A DNA stretch of 64,000 nucleotides. Source: Campylobacter iguaniorum (GTDB taxonomy: Bacteria > Campylobacterota > Campylobacteria > Campylobacterales > Campylobacteraceae). The stretch spans positions 186,001-250,000 of the forward strand of contig NZ_CP009043.1 in the NCBI RefSeq assembly GCF_000736415.1, in the 5' to 3' direction. Both the position numbers and the translations under genes were made by a program. Under the pieces are notes generated by a model. It had not been told where the DNA came from. It ran no database searches and was given only the letters and a program-made list of their open reading frames with translations. Each line of letters opens with the position of its first letter. Position 1 is the stretch's first letter. Shown here piece after piece: positions 1-8,866 of the stretch.

Positions 1-1
1 C

Positions 2-610
2 GAGAAAAAACAGCTCATACCGACCGAAATCGCATTTAGCATCACAGATATGCTTGAAAAGCACTTTAACGATATAGTTGATAGCGAATTTACTTCAAAA
101 ATGGAAGAAAAACTCGACGATATAGCCGAAAATAAAGCCGACTGGCAAGAGGTTTTGTCTAAATTTTATCATCCATTTATAGAAAAAATTGATGATGGCA
201 AAAAAAATATCAAAAGCCAAAAAACAGCTGAGCCAATAGGTGAAAAATGCCCTGATTGTGGTGGTGAGCTTGTCAAAAGAAAAGGTAGATTTGGCGAGTT
301 TATAGCTTGTTTAAATTTCCCAAAATGCAAATACTCAAGAAACCTAAATAATGAGGTTAAATTTGAGAAAAAAGAGCCGCAAAAAATAGGTGTCAAATGC
401 CCTGATTGTGGCGGAGAGATCGTGGAGAGATTTGGTAAAAAGGGCAAATTTTTTGGTTGTTTAAACTACCCAAAATGCAACTTCATAAGCAAATACGCTC
501 CGACAAATATCCCATGCCCACAATGTGGCAAAATGATGGTGCTAAAAGAGCTTAAAAAAGGCAATTTCCACGAGTGCTTGGAGTGCAAATTTAAAGAAGA
601 GGCGAAATAA
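2..610 (+). CDS. topA: DNA topoisomerase I, C-terminal part (5' end outside window)
   Basis: The reading frame is open from the first bases of the window, so this is the 3' end of a longer gene; 202 residues are visible. They hold three successive four-cysteine zinc ribbons: CPDCGGEL with CLNFPKC, CPDCGGEI with CLNYPKC, and CPQCGK with CLEC. This is the usual tail of bacterial type IA topoisomerases, which relax negatively supercoiled DNA; the ribbons bind single-stranded DNA and RNA polymerase in the family. The catalytic toprim and tyrosine domains lie upstream and cannot be checked. The stop codon shares one base with the bioB start, suggesting co-transcription. Confidence 0.93.
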   Translation, partial: EKKQLIPTEIAFSITDMLEKHFNDIVDSEFTSKMEEKLDDIAENKADWQEVLSKFYHPFIEKIDDGKKNIKSQKTAEPIGEKCPDCGGELVKRKGRFGEFIACLNFPKCKYSRNLNNEVKFEKKEPQKIGVKCPDCGGEIVERFGKKGKFFGCLNYPKCNFISKYAPTNIPCPQCGKMMVLKELKKGNFHECLECKFKEEAK

Positions 611-1452
611 TGAATAAAGTAGTAATGCTATGTGCGATTTGTAATGTAAGTAGTGGAAACTGCGCTGAAGACTGTGCTTATTGCACTCAAAGCGCACACG
701 TCAAAGCCGATATAACCAAATTTAAGAAAAAAGAACTTGAGCAAATTTTGCTTGAAGCAAAGATGGCTAGAGCAAACCATGCGCTTGGATTTTGTCTTGT
801 GACAAGTGGTAGGAGCTTGGATGATAAAAAGCTTGATTTTATCTGTGAAACTGCAAAAATGCTTCAAAAAGAAACACCCGAACTTATGCTAATTGCATGT
901 AATGGAAGTGCGAGCTATGAGAGTTTAAAAGAGCTTAAAAAAGCTGGAGTCTTTAGCTATAATCACAATCTTGAAACAAGCCGCGAATACTTCCCAAAAA
1001 TCTGCTCAACTCACACTTGGGATGAGAGATATGAGACAAATTTAAACGCCAAAAAAGCTGGACTTGAGCTTTGCTGCGGTGGGATTTATGGTCTTGGAGA
1101 AAGCGAGGCTGATAGAGTTAGCTTTAGAAGCTCACTTAGAGAGCTTGAGCCTTTTACAAGCCCAGTAAATTTCTTCATCCCAAATCCAGCACTCAAAATC
1201 AAAGAGCCAAAACTAAGTGTAGATGAGGCTTTAAAAATCCTAAATGACACTGCTAAAGCCCTGCCAAATACTCGTATAATGGTAGCTGGCGGTAGAGAGG
1301 TCGTGCTTGGCGACAGACAATATGAAATCTTGCAAAACGGCGCTAGCGCTATCGTGGTTGGGGATTATCTTACTACAAGTGGAGAGGTCGCTAGCAAGGA
1401 CATAGAAGCGCTTAGACAAAGAGGTTTTGAGTTTGCATCAAAGTGCCACTAA
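610..1452 (+). CDS. bioB: Biotin synthase (radical SAM)
   Basis: A 280-residue radical SAM protein that inserts sulfur into dethiobiotin to give biotin. The SAM cluster motif CAEDCAYC is at residues 18-25, only 17 residues from the start, and the protein ends soon after the conserved barrel, so it is the short epsilonproteobacterial form compared with about 346 residues in E. coli. Later blocks such as the stretch with GGIYGLGE and the MVAGGREV segment fit BioB. The ATG overlaps the topA stop by one base. The 3' end overlaps the antiporter gene. No other bio gene is nearby. Confidence 0.93.
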   Translation: MNKVVMLCAICNVSSGNCAEDCAYCTQSAHVKADITKFKKKELEQILLEAKMARANHALGFCLVTSGRSLDDKKLDFICETAKMLQKETPELMLIACNGSASYESLKELKKAGVFSYNHNLETSREYFPKICSTHTWDERYETNLNAKKAGLELCCGGIYGLGESEADRVSFRSSLRELEPFTSPVNFFIPNPALKIKEPKLSVDEALKILNDTAKALPNTRIMVAGGREVVLGDRQYEILQNGASAIVVGDYLTTSGEVASKDIEALRQRGFEFASKCH

Positions 1453-2608
1453 CGAACTTTCGATCCTTTTAGTTCTAGCATTTATTATCTTCTTGTCGCC
1501 TTATTTTTCTAAGGTGACAAAGATCCCTGTGGCTCCAGTAGAGATTATTTTAGGTATTTTGTTTGGCTATTTTGGGCTTTTGCCAGATAGCAATCTTTTT
1601 AAAATAGTAGCCGAGGTTGGATTTTTTTACCTTATGTTTTTAGCTGGAACCGAAATCGATCTAAAATCGTTTTTTAAAATTGATAAATCTATCTTAAAAC
1701 TTATATTATCTTATATTGCTTTATTATACGTCATCGCAACTATCTTAGGAGCTTGGATAGAGCCTGCATTTTTGGTCTTTATAGTCGTGCCACTTATGAG
1801 CGTGGGCGTGCTTTCGACACTTTTTAAAGAGTATGGCAAGGATGAGCCTTGGCTAAATTTAGCTATGATTACTGGAAGTGTGGGCGAGGTTTTTAGCATC
1901 GTTATTCTTACTTTGGTTGGTGCATATGTGGAGTTTGGTAACAGTGGAGAGTTTTATACTAGTATAAATTATCTTATTTTGTTTATTGTGCTTTGTGTGC
2001 TTGGATTTAAGGGGCTTGAAGTGCTGTTTTGGTGGTATCCAAATCTCAAAGTCCATCTCATGCCACACTCTGATAAAGATGAAAAAGACATTAGGCTTTC
2101 TATGGCACTGTTTTTTGCCACTGTCGCTGTGATGATATATCTGAATTTAGAAATAGCCTTTGGGGCATTCATCGCTGGAAGCTTCATTGCGACGTTTTTT
2201 GATCACAAAAAAGACCTGCCACACAAGCTTGGAAGCTTTGGATTTGGCTTTTTGGTGCCGACGTTTTTTGTCTATATAGGCTCGACTGTAGATCTTAGAT
2301 ATATTTTTGTGCCTGGAGTGCTTGACAATGCCCTTTTAATGCTGGTTTTTATGACGCTTATTCGCGTGCTGGCTTCATTCATACTTATAAAAAAACTTGG
2401 TGGATATGGAAGCGTTTTATTTGGGCTTTCTTTATCTATGCCACTAACTCTTCTTATCGCGACCGCGACTATCGCATATAATGCTAAAAACATCACTCAA
2501 GAGCTGTATTTTGCATTTATTTTGGCTAGTTTATTTGAAGCAATTGTTTCTATGGTAATGATAAAAATTATCTTCTATTTTAAAAATAGACTTAAAAGCT
2601 CAAGTTAG
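1433..2608 (+). CDS. CPA2-family cation:proton antiporter
   Basis: A polytopic membrane protein of about 391 residues with roughly 11-12 hydrophobic segments, including APVEIILGILFG and the LAGTEIDLKSF block typical of the Na+/H+ exchanger (KefB/NapA) fold. It has no C-terminal RCK/TrkA-N domain, so it is the transporter core alone; substrate (Na+ or K+ against H+) cannot be told. Start is uncertain: TTG at 1427 lies only 2 nt after the AAAGAGG ribosome site (1418-1424), while TTG at 1433 has 8-nt spacing and is preferred. The gene overlaps bioB by 20 nt in another frame. Confidence 0.85.
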   Translation: MHQSATNELSILLVLAFIIFLSPYFSKVTKIPVAPVEIILGILFGYFGLLPDSNLFKIVAEVGFFYLMFLAGTEIDLKSFFKIDKSILKLILSYIALLYVIATILGAWIEPAFLVFIVVPLMSVGVLSTLFKEYGKDEPWLNLAMITGSVGEVFSIVILTLVGAYVEFGNSGEFYTSINYLILFIVLCVLGFKGLEVLFWWYPNLKVHLMPHSDKDEKDIRLSMALFFATVAVMIYLNLEIAFGAFIAGSFIATFFDHKKDLPHKLGSFGFGFLVPTFFVYIGSTVDLRYIFVPGVLDNALLMLVFMTLIRVLASFILIKKLGGYGSVLFGLSLSMPLTLLIATATIAYNAKNITQELYFAFILASLFEAIVSMVMIKIIFYFKNRLKSSS

Positions 2609-2643
2609 TATTTGATAATGATTTTTTTTAAATAAATTTTAGG

Positions 2644-2649
2644 TAGAAT
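2644..2649 (+). promoter_or_regulatory. Probable -10 element of gltA
   Basis: TAGAAT lies 29 nt before the gltA start, preceded by a T-run and AT-rich DNA as is usual for Campylobacter sigma-70 promoters, which lack a clear -35 box. An AAAGGA ribosome site follows just before the ATG. Confidence 0.5.
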
Positions 2650-2677
2650 GTGGATAAATTTATGATAAAGGATAAAA

Positions 2678-3952
2678 ATGAGTAACACAGTAACACTTAC
2701 AGACAATAGAAATGGCAAAAGTTATGAGTTTCCTATACTAGATGGAACAAAAGGTCCTAGCGTTATTGATATTTCGAGTCTTTACAAAGATACTGGAATG
2801 TTTACATTTGATAGAGGGTATACAAGCACAGCTATGTGTCGCTCAGCAATCACCTATATAGATGGTGAAAAAGGCGAACTTATGCATAGAGGCTATGATA
2901 TAGCTTGGCTTGCTAAAAACAAAATGTACCTTGATTTGGTCTATTTGTTGTTTTACAAACACTTGCCAAGTCAAGATGAATTTGTTTCATTCAAAAAAGA
3001 TCTAAAAGAGAGAAGCTATCTAAATGAAAAGATGCTAAAACTTTTTGATTGTTTTCCAGACAAGGCTCATCCAATGGCAGTTTTGCAAGCCTGCGTGGCT
3101 ACAATGAGTGCATACTATAAAAGAGATATGAACTTTGATGATATGCATGATTATATGGAGCTTGCTAAACGTTTGGTCGCCAAAATCCCTACTTTTATAG
3201 CGTTTCATTATCGCCATACTAGAGGTTTTCCGACTATTTATCCAGATTTGGATCGTGGATTTACTGAAAATTTCTTGTATATGCTAAGAGCCTTTCCACA
3301 CAATAAAGTAGAGCTTCGTCCAATTGAAGCAAAGGCTTTTGACACTGTGCTTATGCTTCATGCTGACCACGAGCAAAATGCTTCAACAACTACAGTTAGA
3401 ACAGTTGGCTCAACTCACGCTCATCCATATTCTTGTATAAGTGCAGGTATCGGTGCACTTTGGGGTCACGCACATGGCGGGGCAAACGAAGGCGTTATCA
3501 GACAGCTTGAGATGATAGGTTCAGTTGATAGAGTAGATGAGTTTATCAAAAGAGCAAAAGACCACAACGATCCATTCCGTTTAATGGGCTTTGGACACAG
3601 AGTTTATAAAAACTTTGATCCAAGAGCAAAGGTTCTAAAAGGTCTTAGAGATCAGCTTATAAATGAAATAGGAATCGACAGCAATCTTATAAAAGTTGCA
3701 ACAAGAATAGAAGAGATAGCACTAAATGATGAGTATTTCATCTCAAGAAATCTATATCCAAACGTCGATTTCCACTCAGGTCTAATCCTAAAAGCTTTAG
3801 GTATTCCAAATGAGATGTTTGCGGCTATCTTTGTCATGGGTAGGGTTCCAGGTTGGCTTAGCCAATGGATGGAGCTAAAAGCTCAAGACACTATAAAAAT
3901 AGTTCGCCCAAGACAACTTTACGTAGGGCCAACTTGTCCTCCAGAGGCTTAA
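2678..3952 (+). CDS. gltA: Citrate synthase
   Basis: A 424-residue type II (hexameric) citrate synthase, which condenses oxaloacetate and acetyl-CoA at entry to the TCA cycle. The active-site segments are clear: AHGGANEGV around the first catalytic histidine, GFGHRVYKNFDPR around the second, and PNVDFHSG with the catalytic aspartate. Length and N-terminal beta domain match the Gram-negative family. The ATG at 2678 has an AAAGGA site. It is followed without a gap by cysQ (stop and start share one base). Confidence 0.97.
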   Translation: MSNTVTLTDNRNGKSYEFPILDGTKGPSVIDISSLYKDTGMFTFDRGYTSTAMCRSAITYIDGEKGELMHRGYDIAWLAKNKMYLDLVYLLFYKHLPSQDEFVSFKKDLKERSYLNEKMLKLFDCFPDKAHPMAVLQACVATMSAYYKRDMNFDDMHDYMELAKRLVAKIPTFIAFHYRHTRGFPTIYPDLDRGFTENFLYMLRAFPHNKVELRPIEAKAFDTVLMLHADHEQNASTTTVRTVGSTHAHPYSCISAGIGALWGHAHGGANEGVIRQLEMIGSVDRVDEFIKRAKDHNDPFRLMGFGHRVYKNFDPRAKVLKGLRDQLINEIGIDSNLIKVATRIEEIALNDEYFISRNLYPNVDFHSGLILKALGIPNEMFAAIFVMGRVPGWLSQWMELKAQDTIKIVRPRQLYVGPTCPPEA

Positions 3953-4728
3953 TGAACGAACTTCTTGATTTAGCTCTCCTGGCTGCTAAGGCAGCTGGAG
4001 CGGCTATCTTAAAACACTACGAAAAATACGAAATAACTTACAAAAGTGACCACTCTCCACTCACTAGTGCAGATCTTGCGGCCAATGAAGTGATTTTTAA
4101 AATCCTTGAAAAATCAAATATTCCAGTTTGCTCAGAAGAGCAAATTTTAGACTTCAAATTTAGGGATTTTAACTCCAAATTTTGGCTTATAGATCCGCTT
4201 GATGGGACAAAAGAATTTATAGCCAAAAATGGTCAGTTTTGCGTCTGCATTGCTTTAATAGAGTTTGGCAGACCAGTTCTTGGCGTGATTTATGCGCCTT
4301 GCACGGACGAGATTTTTTATAGCGTGGGCGAGGGCAAAGTTTATAAAAACGGCGAACAAATTTCAACCAAACCAAACTCAAAAAATATCATTTCAGGCAA
4401 CTCAAGCTATTCAAAAAGGAACGAGCTAATAGCGGCTAAATTTGGGCTAAATATCATAAAATGCGGTTCTGCGATTAAATTTTGTCGTTTGGCTGAGGGC
4501 GGGGCAAGTGTGTATGCTAGGTTTTGTGCTTCTTGCCTTTGGGACACGGGCGCTGGGGAGTTTTTGCTAGAGCAAAGTGGCGGCGTGATGGTGTCTTTAA
4601 ATGATTTTAAGCCGTTAAATTATGCTAAGTCAGAGACAAAAAACGACTATTTTTTGGCATTAAATAGCTCACAAGCTCCAAATTTAGATGAGTATTTGAA
4701 ATTTATAAAACCTCTCATTAAATTATAA
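3952..4728 (+). CDS. cysQ: 3'(2'),5'-bisphosphate nucleotidase CysQ
   Basis: A 258-residue inositol-monophosphatase-fold enzyme. The metal-binding motif appears as DPLDGTKEFI, the variant typical of CysQ, with the upstream SEEQ glutamate and the later WDTGAGE block. CysQ converts 3'-phosphoadenosine 5'-phosphate to AMP and recycles the by-product of sulfate activation. The frame is open further upstream inside gltA (to 3865), but the ATG at 3952, overlapping the gltA stop, gives the conventional N-terminus beginning MNELLDLALLAAK. Probably one transcript with gltA. Confidence 0.9.
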   Translation: MNELLDLALLAAKAAGAAILKHYEKYEITYKSDHSPLTSADLAANEVIFKILEKSNIPVCSEEQILDFKFRDFNSKFWLIDPLDGTKEFIAKNGQFCVCIALIEFGRPVLGVIYAPCTDEIFYSVGEGKVYKNGEQISTKPNSKNIISGNSSYSKRNELIAAKFGLNIIKCGSAIKFCRLAEGGASVYARFCASCLWDTGAGEFLLEQSGGVMVSLNDFKPLNYAKSETKNDYFLALNSSQAPNLDEYLKFIKPLIKL

Positions 4729-4768
4729 TAAATTTTATTTTTCAGTGTAAATTTTGTATGCTATTCCC

Positions 4769-4813
4769 AAATTTCTGCCAAAAATCCATTCGGATTTTTT
4801 GTAGCAGAAATTT
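4769..4813 (+). terminator. Long hairpin between cysQ and pstS, likely terminator
   Basis: A 10-bp outer stem (AAATTTCTGC with GCAGAAATTT) and an 8-bp inner stem (AAAAATCC with GGATTTTT) enclose an ATTC loop, with a 1/4-nt internal bulge. It starts 40 nt after the cysQ stop and is followed by a short T-run, so it probably ends the gltA-cysQ transcript; being nearly symmetric it could work in both directions. Confidence 0.65.
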
Positions 4814-4814
4814 T

Positions 4815-4846
4815 GTTTCCATCTTGTTTCCAAGTGTGGTTAAAAT
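4815..4846 (+). promoter_or_regulatory. pst promoter with paired GTTTC repeats (putative PhosR box)
   Basis: Two GTTTC direct repeats at 4815-4819 and 4826-4830 are 11 bp apart start to start, one helical turn, followed by a possible -10 TAAAAT at 4841-4846 and the AAAAGGAG ribosome site of pstS. GTTTC repeats are, as I recall, the core of the phosphate-starvation box bound by PhosR in Campylobacter; the exact spacing there may differ. The placement just upstream of a weak -10 is what an activator site would need. Confidence 0.55.
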
Positions 4847-4873
4847 GCCACAAAACATTCAAAAGGAGACAAA

Positions 4874-5896
4874 ATGTTAAAAAAAATCGCACTGTTTACA
4901 GCTACAAGCATATTGGCACTAAATTTAAGTGCAAGTGACAAAATCATAGGTCAAGGCGCTACATTCCCACTTCCAGTATATAAAGAGTGGAGCAAACTTT
5001 ACTACCAAGCAACAAAAAATCAAGTTACTTACAATGGCGGTGGCAGCGGCAAGGGCATCTCAGCTATCACAGATAGAAACGGCGAGTTTGGCGGAAGCGA
5101 TTCACCGCTTAAAAATGCTGAGTTGCAAGAGAAAAAACTTCTTCAATTCCCAGCCATCATCGGTAGCGTGGTACTTGCTTATAATCTAGATGGCGTAAAA
5201 GATGGTGAGCTAAAATTAAGCTCAGACGTGGTTGCTGGGATATTTTCAGGTAAAATCACAAAATGGAGCGACGCGCTTATCAAAAAAGACAATCCAAATT
5301 TAAGCTTACCAGATGCAGATATTGTCCCAGTAGTCAGAAGTGATTCAAGCGGAACTACATTTAACTTCACAAGCTACCTATCAAAAGCAAATGAGGAATG
5401 GGCTACAAAATACGGCGCAAACAAAAGCATAAACTGGGGAGCAAAAGTCACTCCAGCAGCAGGAAATCCACTAGTAGCTAGCACAATAAAACAAATCCCA
5501 AATTCAATCGGCTACATAGAATATGCTTATAAGCTTTCAACAAGATTAAACGCTGCAACCTTGCAAACTAAAAGTGGTGACTGGGCAGAGCCAACTCCTG
5601 AGAACTTTGCAAGAGCTGCCGCAAACTCAAATTTCAAAATCTCTGAGAACTTTTACGATGTCTTAGCTTACGCAAATGGAGCAAAAAGCTATCCTATCGT
5701 CGCAGCTACATTTATCTTAGTACCAAGCGACAAAGCTGAAAATACAAAAAAAGTTACTAAGTTTTTCAAATGGGCATTTAGTGATGCAAAAGCTTTAGAC
5801 GCAGCTAAAAAACTTGGTTATGAACCGCTTCCAAAAGTCACAACTGATATGATTGAAGAGTATTGGAACAAAAACGGTATTAACCCAAAAAACTAA
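4874..5896 (+). CDS. pstS: Periplasmic phosphate-binding protein PstS
   Basis: A 340-residue protein with a signal peptide (lysines, then a hydrophobic stretch ending near LNLSASDK). IGQGATFPLPVY, the GGGSGKG loop and RSDSSGTTFNFT are the phosphate-coordinating segments of PstS. It captures inorganic phosphate in the periplasm for the PstCAB importer encoded immediately downstream. Strong AAAAGGAG ribosome site. First gene of the operon; control by phosphate limitation is inferred from the GTTTC repeats upstream. Confidence 0.96.
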   Translation: MLKKIALFTATSILALNLSASDKIIGQGATFPLPVYKEWSKLYYQATKNQVTYNGGGSGKGISAITDRNGEFGGSDSPLKNAELQEKKLLQFPAIIGSVVLAYNLDGVKDGELKLSSDVVAGIFSGKITKWSDALIKKDNPNLSLPDADIVPVVRSDSSGTTFNFTSYLSKANEEWATKYGANKSINWGAKVTPAAGNPLVASTIKQIPNSIGYIEYAYKLSTRLNAATLQTKSGDWAEPTPENFARAAANSNFKISENFYDVLAYANGAKSYPIVAATFILVPSDKAENTKKVTKFFKWAFSDAKALDAAKKLGYEPLPKVTTDMIEEYWNKNGINPKN

Positions 5897-5911
5897 TCCA
5901 AAGAAAACAAT

Positions 5912-6784
5912 ATGAATAGAGCAAAAAACAAGGTTGCCGAGATTATATTTTTTAACGCCACTAGAGTATCAGTAACGCTGGTTTTAGTGGCGCTTCTAGC
6001 TATTTTTGTATCTTTGCTTTATAAGGCCTATCCAGCTTTTAGTGAGTTTGGATTTGGCTTTATTACAAGCTCAGCTTGGGATACAAATAAAGGTGAATTT
6101 GGCGCACTTTCTAGCATTTATGGAACTGTCGTTTCGACCTTTATTGCTATGCTTCTTGCAACTCCAGTTGCCATAGGCATAGCAATATTTTTAACACAAA
6201 TCGCACCACACAAAATAAGAAACTTTTTTAGCATAAATATTGAACTACTTGCTGCGATTCCTAGCATAGTTTATGGAATGTGGGGTTTTATATATTTTGT
6301 TCCGTTAGTCAGAGATGTTTTTGGCGGGACTGGATTTGGCTTGCTCACTGGCGGTATGGTGCTAGCTGTTATGATACTTCCATTTATCGCTTCAGTTTCA
6401 AGAGATGCTATGGCGACAACTCCTGAAATCCTAAAAGAATCAGCCTACGCTCTTGGTGCTACTAGATTTGACACCATAAAAGACGTTGTTTTTCCATACG
6501 CTAAATCTGGCATCATAGGTTCAGTTATTTTAGCTCTTGGTAGGGCTTTTGGTGAGACTATGGCTGTTGCGTTTTTGATAGGTGGGATTTCAAAGCTGCC
6601 AGAGTCTATAACAGACCCAGCCACGTCGATACCGGTGGCTTTGGCAACCCAGTTTGGTGAGGCTATGGGAAATGAAATTTACGAAAGTAGCTTGTTTTAT
6701 CTAGCGCTTATTTTATTTGTGATTAGCTTTGCTAGTATTGCTGTGGCTAAATTCGTCTTTTTACGAAGAAGGGATACAAAATGA
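5912..6784 (+). CDS. pstC: Phosphate ABC transporter permease PstC
   Basis: A 290-residue inner-membrane permease with six predicted membrane segments. The cytoplasmic coupling loop SAYALGATRFDTI contains the EAA-like ALGA motif that docks on the PstB ATPase. It lies 15 nt after pstS and overlaps pstA by 4 nt. With PstA it forms the channel for phosphate import. Confidence 0.95.
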   Translation: MNRAKNKVAEIIFFNATRVSVTLVLVALLAIFVSLLYKAYPAFSEFGFGFITSSAWDTNKGEFGALSSIYGTVVSTFIAMLLATPVAIGIAIFLTQIAPHKIRNFFSINIELLAAIPSIVYGMWGFIYFVPLVRDVFGGTGFGLLTGGMVLAVMILPFIASVSRDAMATTPEILKESAYALGATRFDTIKDVVFPYAKSGIIGSVILALGRAFGETMAVAFLIGGISKLPESITDPATSIPVALATQFGEAMGNEIYESSLFYLALILFVISFASIAVAKFVFLRRRDTK

Positions 6785-7614
6785 ATAAGCAAACCCTCCA
6801 AAAAATGGCAAGAAAAAGAGTAATGATAGATAATCTTGTCAAATTTGTAAGCATAACTTTTACTGTATTTGGACTATGCTTTTTGTTTTGGATTATTGCG
6901 ACTGTTATCGTAAAAGGAATGGCTGGATTTAGCCTTAGCTTATTTACTGATGTGAGTGCGTTTGGTGGGCTTGGCAACGCCTTTTTGGGGCAACTGCAAT
7001 TAGTTGGCGTGGCGTGCATTGTCGGTATTCCAGTTGGGCTCTTAGCAGGAACTTATATAAGCGAATATGGAACAAACCAAAAAACTCTAAATTTTATCAG
7101 AAATATCAGTGATATTATGATGAGTACTCCAAGTATCGTAATAGGTGCTTTTGCTTATGCACTTTTGGTGCGTCCATTTAACTCATATAGTGGCTGGGCT
7201 GGAAGCTTTGCGCTGGCTATCATGATGATACCTGTGATTTTAAAAACAACTGATGATATGCTAGCCCTCGTACCAAAAACCCTAAGAGAAGCTAGCTTCG
7301 CTCTTGGTGCGACTAAATTTAAATGTATCACAAGTGTGGTTTTTAGAGCTGCTAAAAATGGACTTCTAACTGGGGTTATACTCTCCATAGCAAGAGTGGC
7401 GGGCGAGACTGCGCCTTTGCTTTTTACAAGCTCAAACTCAAACTTTTTCTCATTTGATATGAGCTCAGCTGTGCCGTCTTTGACTGTTAGTATTTATGAT
7501 TTTTCTCAGCTTCCTGATGAGAGTTTAAACGCAGTAGCATGGGCTGGAGCGCTTGTTTTAGCAGTGTTTGTTCTAGGTGTAAATATCCTAGGAAGATTTT
7601 TGATAAGAAAATAA
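6781..7614 (+). CDS. pstA: Phosphate ABC transporter permease PstA
   Basis: A 277-residue six-helix permease, partner of PstC. The coupling loop reads EASFALGATKFKCI, and the GETAPLLFTS segment after it is characteristic of PstA. Its ATG overlaps the pstC stop (ATGA), pointing to translational coupling. pstB follows after 9 nt. Confidence 0.95.
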   Translation: MNKQTLQKMARKRVMIDNLVKFVSITFTVFGLCFLFWIIATVIVKGMAGFSLSLFTDVSAFGGLGNAFLGQLQLVGVACIVGIPVGLLAGTYISEYGTNQKTLNFIRNISDIMMSTPSIVIGAFAYALLVRPFNSYSGWAGSFALAIMMIPVILKTTDDMLALVPKTLREASFALGATKFKCITSVVFRAAKNGLLTGVILSIARVAGETAPLLFTSSNSNFFSFDMSSAVPSLTVSIYDFSQLPDESLNAVAWAGALVLAVFVLGVNILGRFLIRK

Positions 7615-7623
7615 AGGAAAAAT

Positions 7624-8388
7624 ATGTCAAATTTAGCATTAGATATAAAAGATTTTTCATTTTGGTATGCAAAATCACAAAGTCCAAGTCTAAAAAATAT
7701 AAATTTACCAATCCAAAAAGGCAAAGTAACAGCTCTCATTGGCCCAAGCGGTTGTGGCAAATCCACGCTTTTACGCTCTATAAACCGCATTCACGATCTC
7801 TATCCTGGCAACAAATATGAAGGCGAGATTAAATTTGATGGCAAAAATATTTTAAGCCAAAAGACCGATCTAATAGATCTAAGGATAAAAATCGGTATGA
7901 TATTTCAGCAGCCAACAGCATTCCCGATGAGCATAAAAGACAATGTCGAGTATGGGCTCAAACTTGCAGGGCTAAAAGATAAGAAAAAATTATCTCAAAT
8001 AGTCGAACGCTCATTAAAAGGAGCAAATATATGGGATGAGGTCAAAGATAGGCTAGATGACGACGCAAATGGTCTAAGTGGCGGTCAAAGACAAAGGCTT
8101 TGTATCGCTAGAGCTATCGCGGTAAATCCTGAAATCTTGCTTTTTGATGAGCCAACAAGCGCGCTTGATCCGATTTCAACGATCGCAATCGAAGAGCTAA
8201 TACACAGCTTAAAAGATCATTACACAGTCGTGATAGTCACTCATAATATGGCTCAAGCCACAAGAGTTAGCGACTATACAGCGTTTATGTATCTTGGGGA
8301 TTTGATAGAATATGGTGAAACCAAACAGATATTTGAAGCCCCAAAAACCAAGCTTTTAAAAGAGTATGTAGGTGGAAAATTTGGTTAA
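7624..8388 (+). CDS. pstB: Phosphate ABC transporter ATPase PstB
   Basis: A 254-residue ABC ATPase: Walker [11 protein letters not shown]-loop in [13 protein letters not shown] (the PTAFPMSI run is typical of PstB), signature LSGGQRQR, Walker [13 protein letters not shown] and the switch histidine in VTHNM. It powers phosphate import through PstCA. No phoU follows; instead a nucleotidyltransferase-fold gene overlaps its 3' end. Confidence 0.96.
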   Translation: MSNLALDIKDFSFWYAKSQSPSLKNINLPIQKGKVTALIGPSGCGKSTLLRSINRIHDLYPGNKYEGEIKFDGKNILSQKTDLIDLRIKIGMIFQQPTAFPMSIKDNVEYGLKLAGLKDKKKLSQIVERSLKGANIWDEVKDRLDDDANGLSGGQRQRLCIARAIAVNPEILLFDEPTSALDPISTIAIEELIHSLKDHYTVVIVTHNMAQATRVSDYTAFMYLGDLIEYGETKQIFEAPKTKLLKEYVGGKFG

Positions 8389-8815
8389 TTTACCGCCAAA
8401 AACAAAAGATGAGCTAGTAAGCAAGCTAAAAGAGTTGAAGCCTTTAGAGATTTGGCTATTTGGTAGCTACGCTAAAGGCGTGCCAACAAGTTCTAGCGAT
8501 ATGGATCTGTTTTTGGTCAAAAAAAAGATAAAAGATGGCTTCAGCGATGAGCTTATAAGGCTGAGGCATGAGCTTAATGAGTTTCAAAACAAATATGGAA
8601 TCGAAATAGATCTTTTTGTCGATACCAAATCAAACATAAGGCAAAAAATAGCTTTGGGCGATGAGTTTTATAGCTCAGTTTTCAAAACAGCTCAAAAAAT
8701 TTACACTAAAAAGGGCAAGCAATACATTTGGCTAAATAAAATGGGTAAATTTGATAATCTAATATCAAAAGTCGCAAGGTGGCTTGTTTTAGTAGAGAAA
8801 AATTATCCGATTTAA
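8381..8815 (+). CDS. Orphan nucleotidyltransferase-domain (MNT-like) protein
   Basis: A small protein of about 144 residues with the polymerase-beta-type nucleotidyltransferase core: LFGSYAKG, then DMDLFLV supplying two metal-binding aspartates, and IEIDLFVD supplying the third. All three carboxylates are present, so it is probably active. Such domains often transfer AMP to proteins or RNA and usually pair with a HEPN toxin, but no HEPN gene adjoins it. Start: TTG at 8381 sits 5 nt after AGGTGG; GTG at 8372 is the alternative. It overlaps the pstB stop and so is probably expressed with the pst operon. The substrate is unknown. Confidence 0.75.
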   Translation: MVNLPPKTKDELVSKLKELKPLEIWLFGSYAKGVPTSSSDMDLFLVKKKIKDGFSDELIRLRHELNEFQNKYGIEIDLFVDTKSNIRQKIALGDEFYSSVFKTAQKIYTKKGKQYIWLNKMGKFDNLISKVARWLVLVEKNYPI

Positions 8816-8866
8816 CCTAGAAAAAAACAAATTTATGATAAAATTCCCGTTTTTACGAGGAAAAAT

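Noticed and set aside
4769-4813. Riboswitch in the pstS leader
   Set aside because: The structure is a simple near-perfect hairpin and probably lies upstream of the pst transcript start.
8372-8866. A HEPN-MNT toxin-antitoxin pair next to pstB
   Set aside because: Only the nucleotidyltransferase is present. The next gene on the same strand is a 12-helix MFS transporter and no short HEPN reading frame with RX4-6H was seen.
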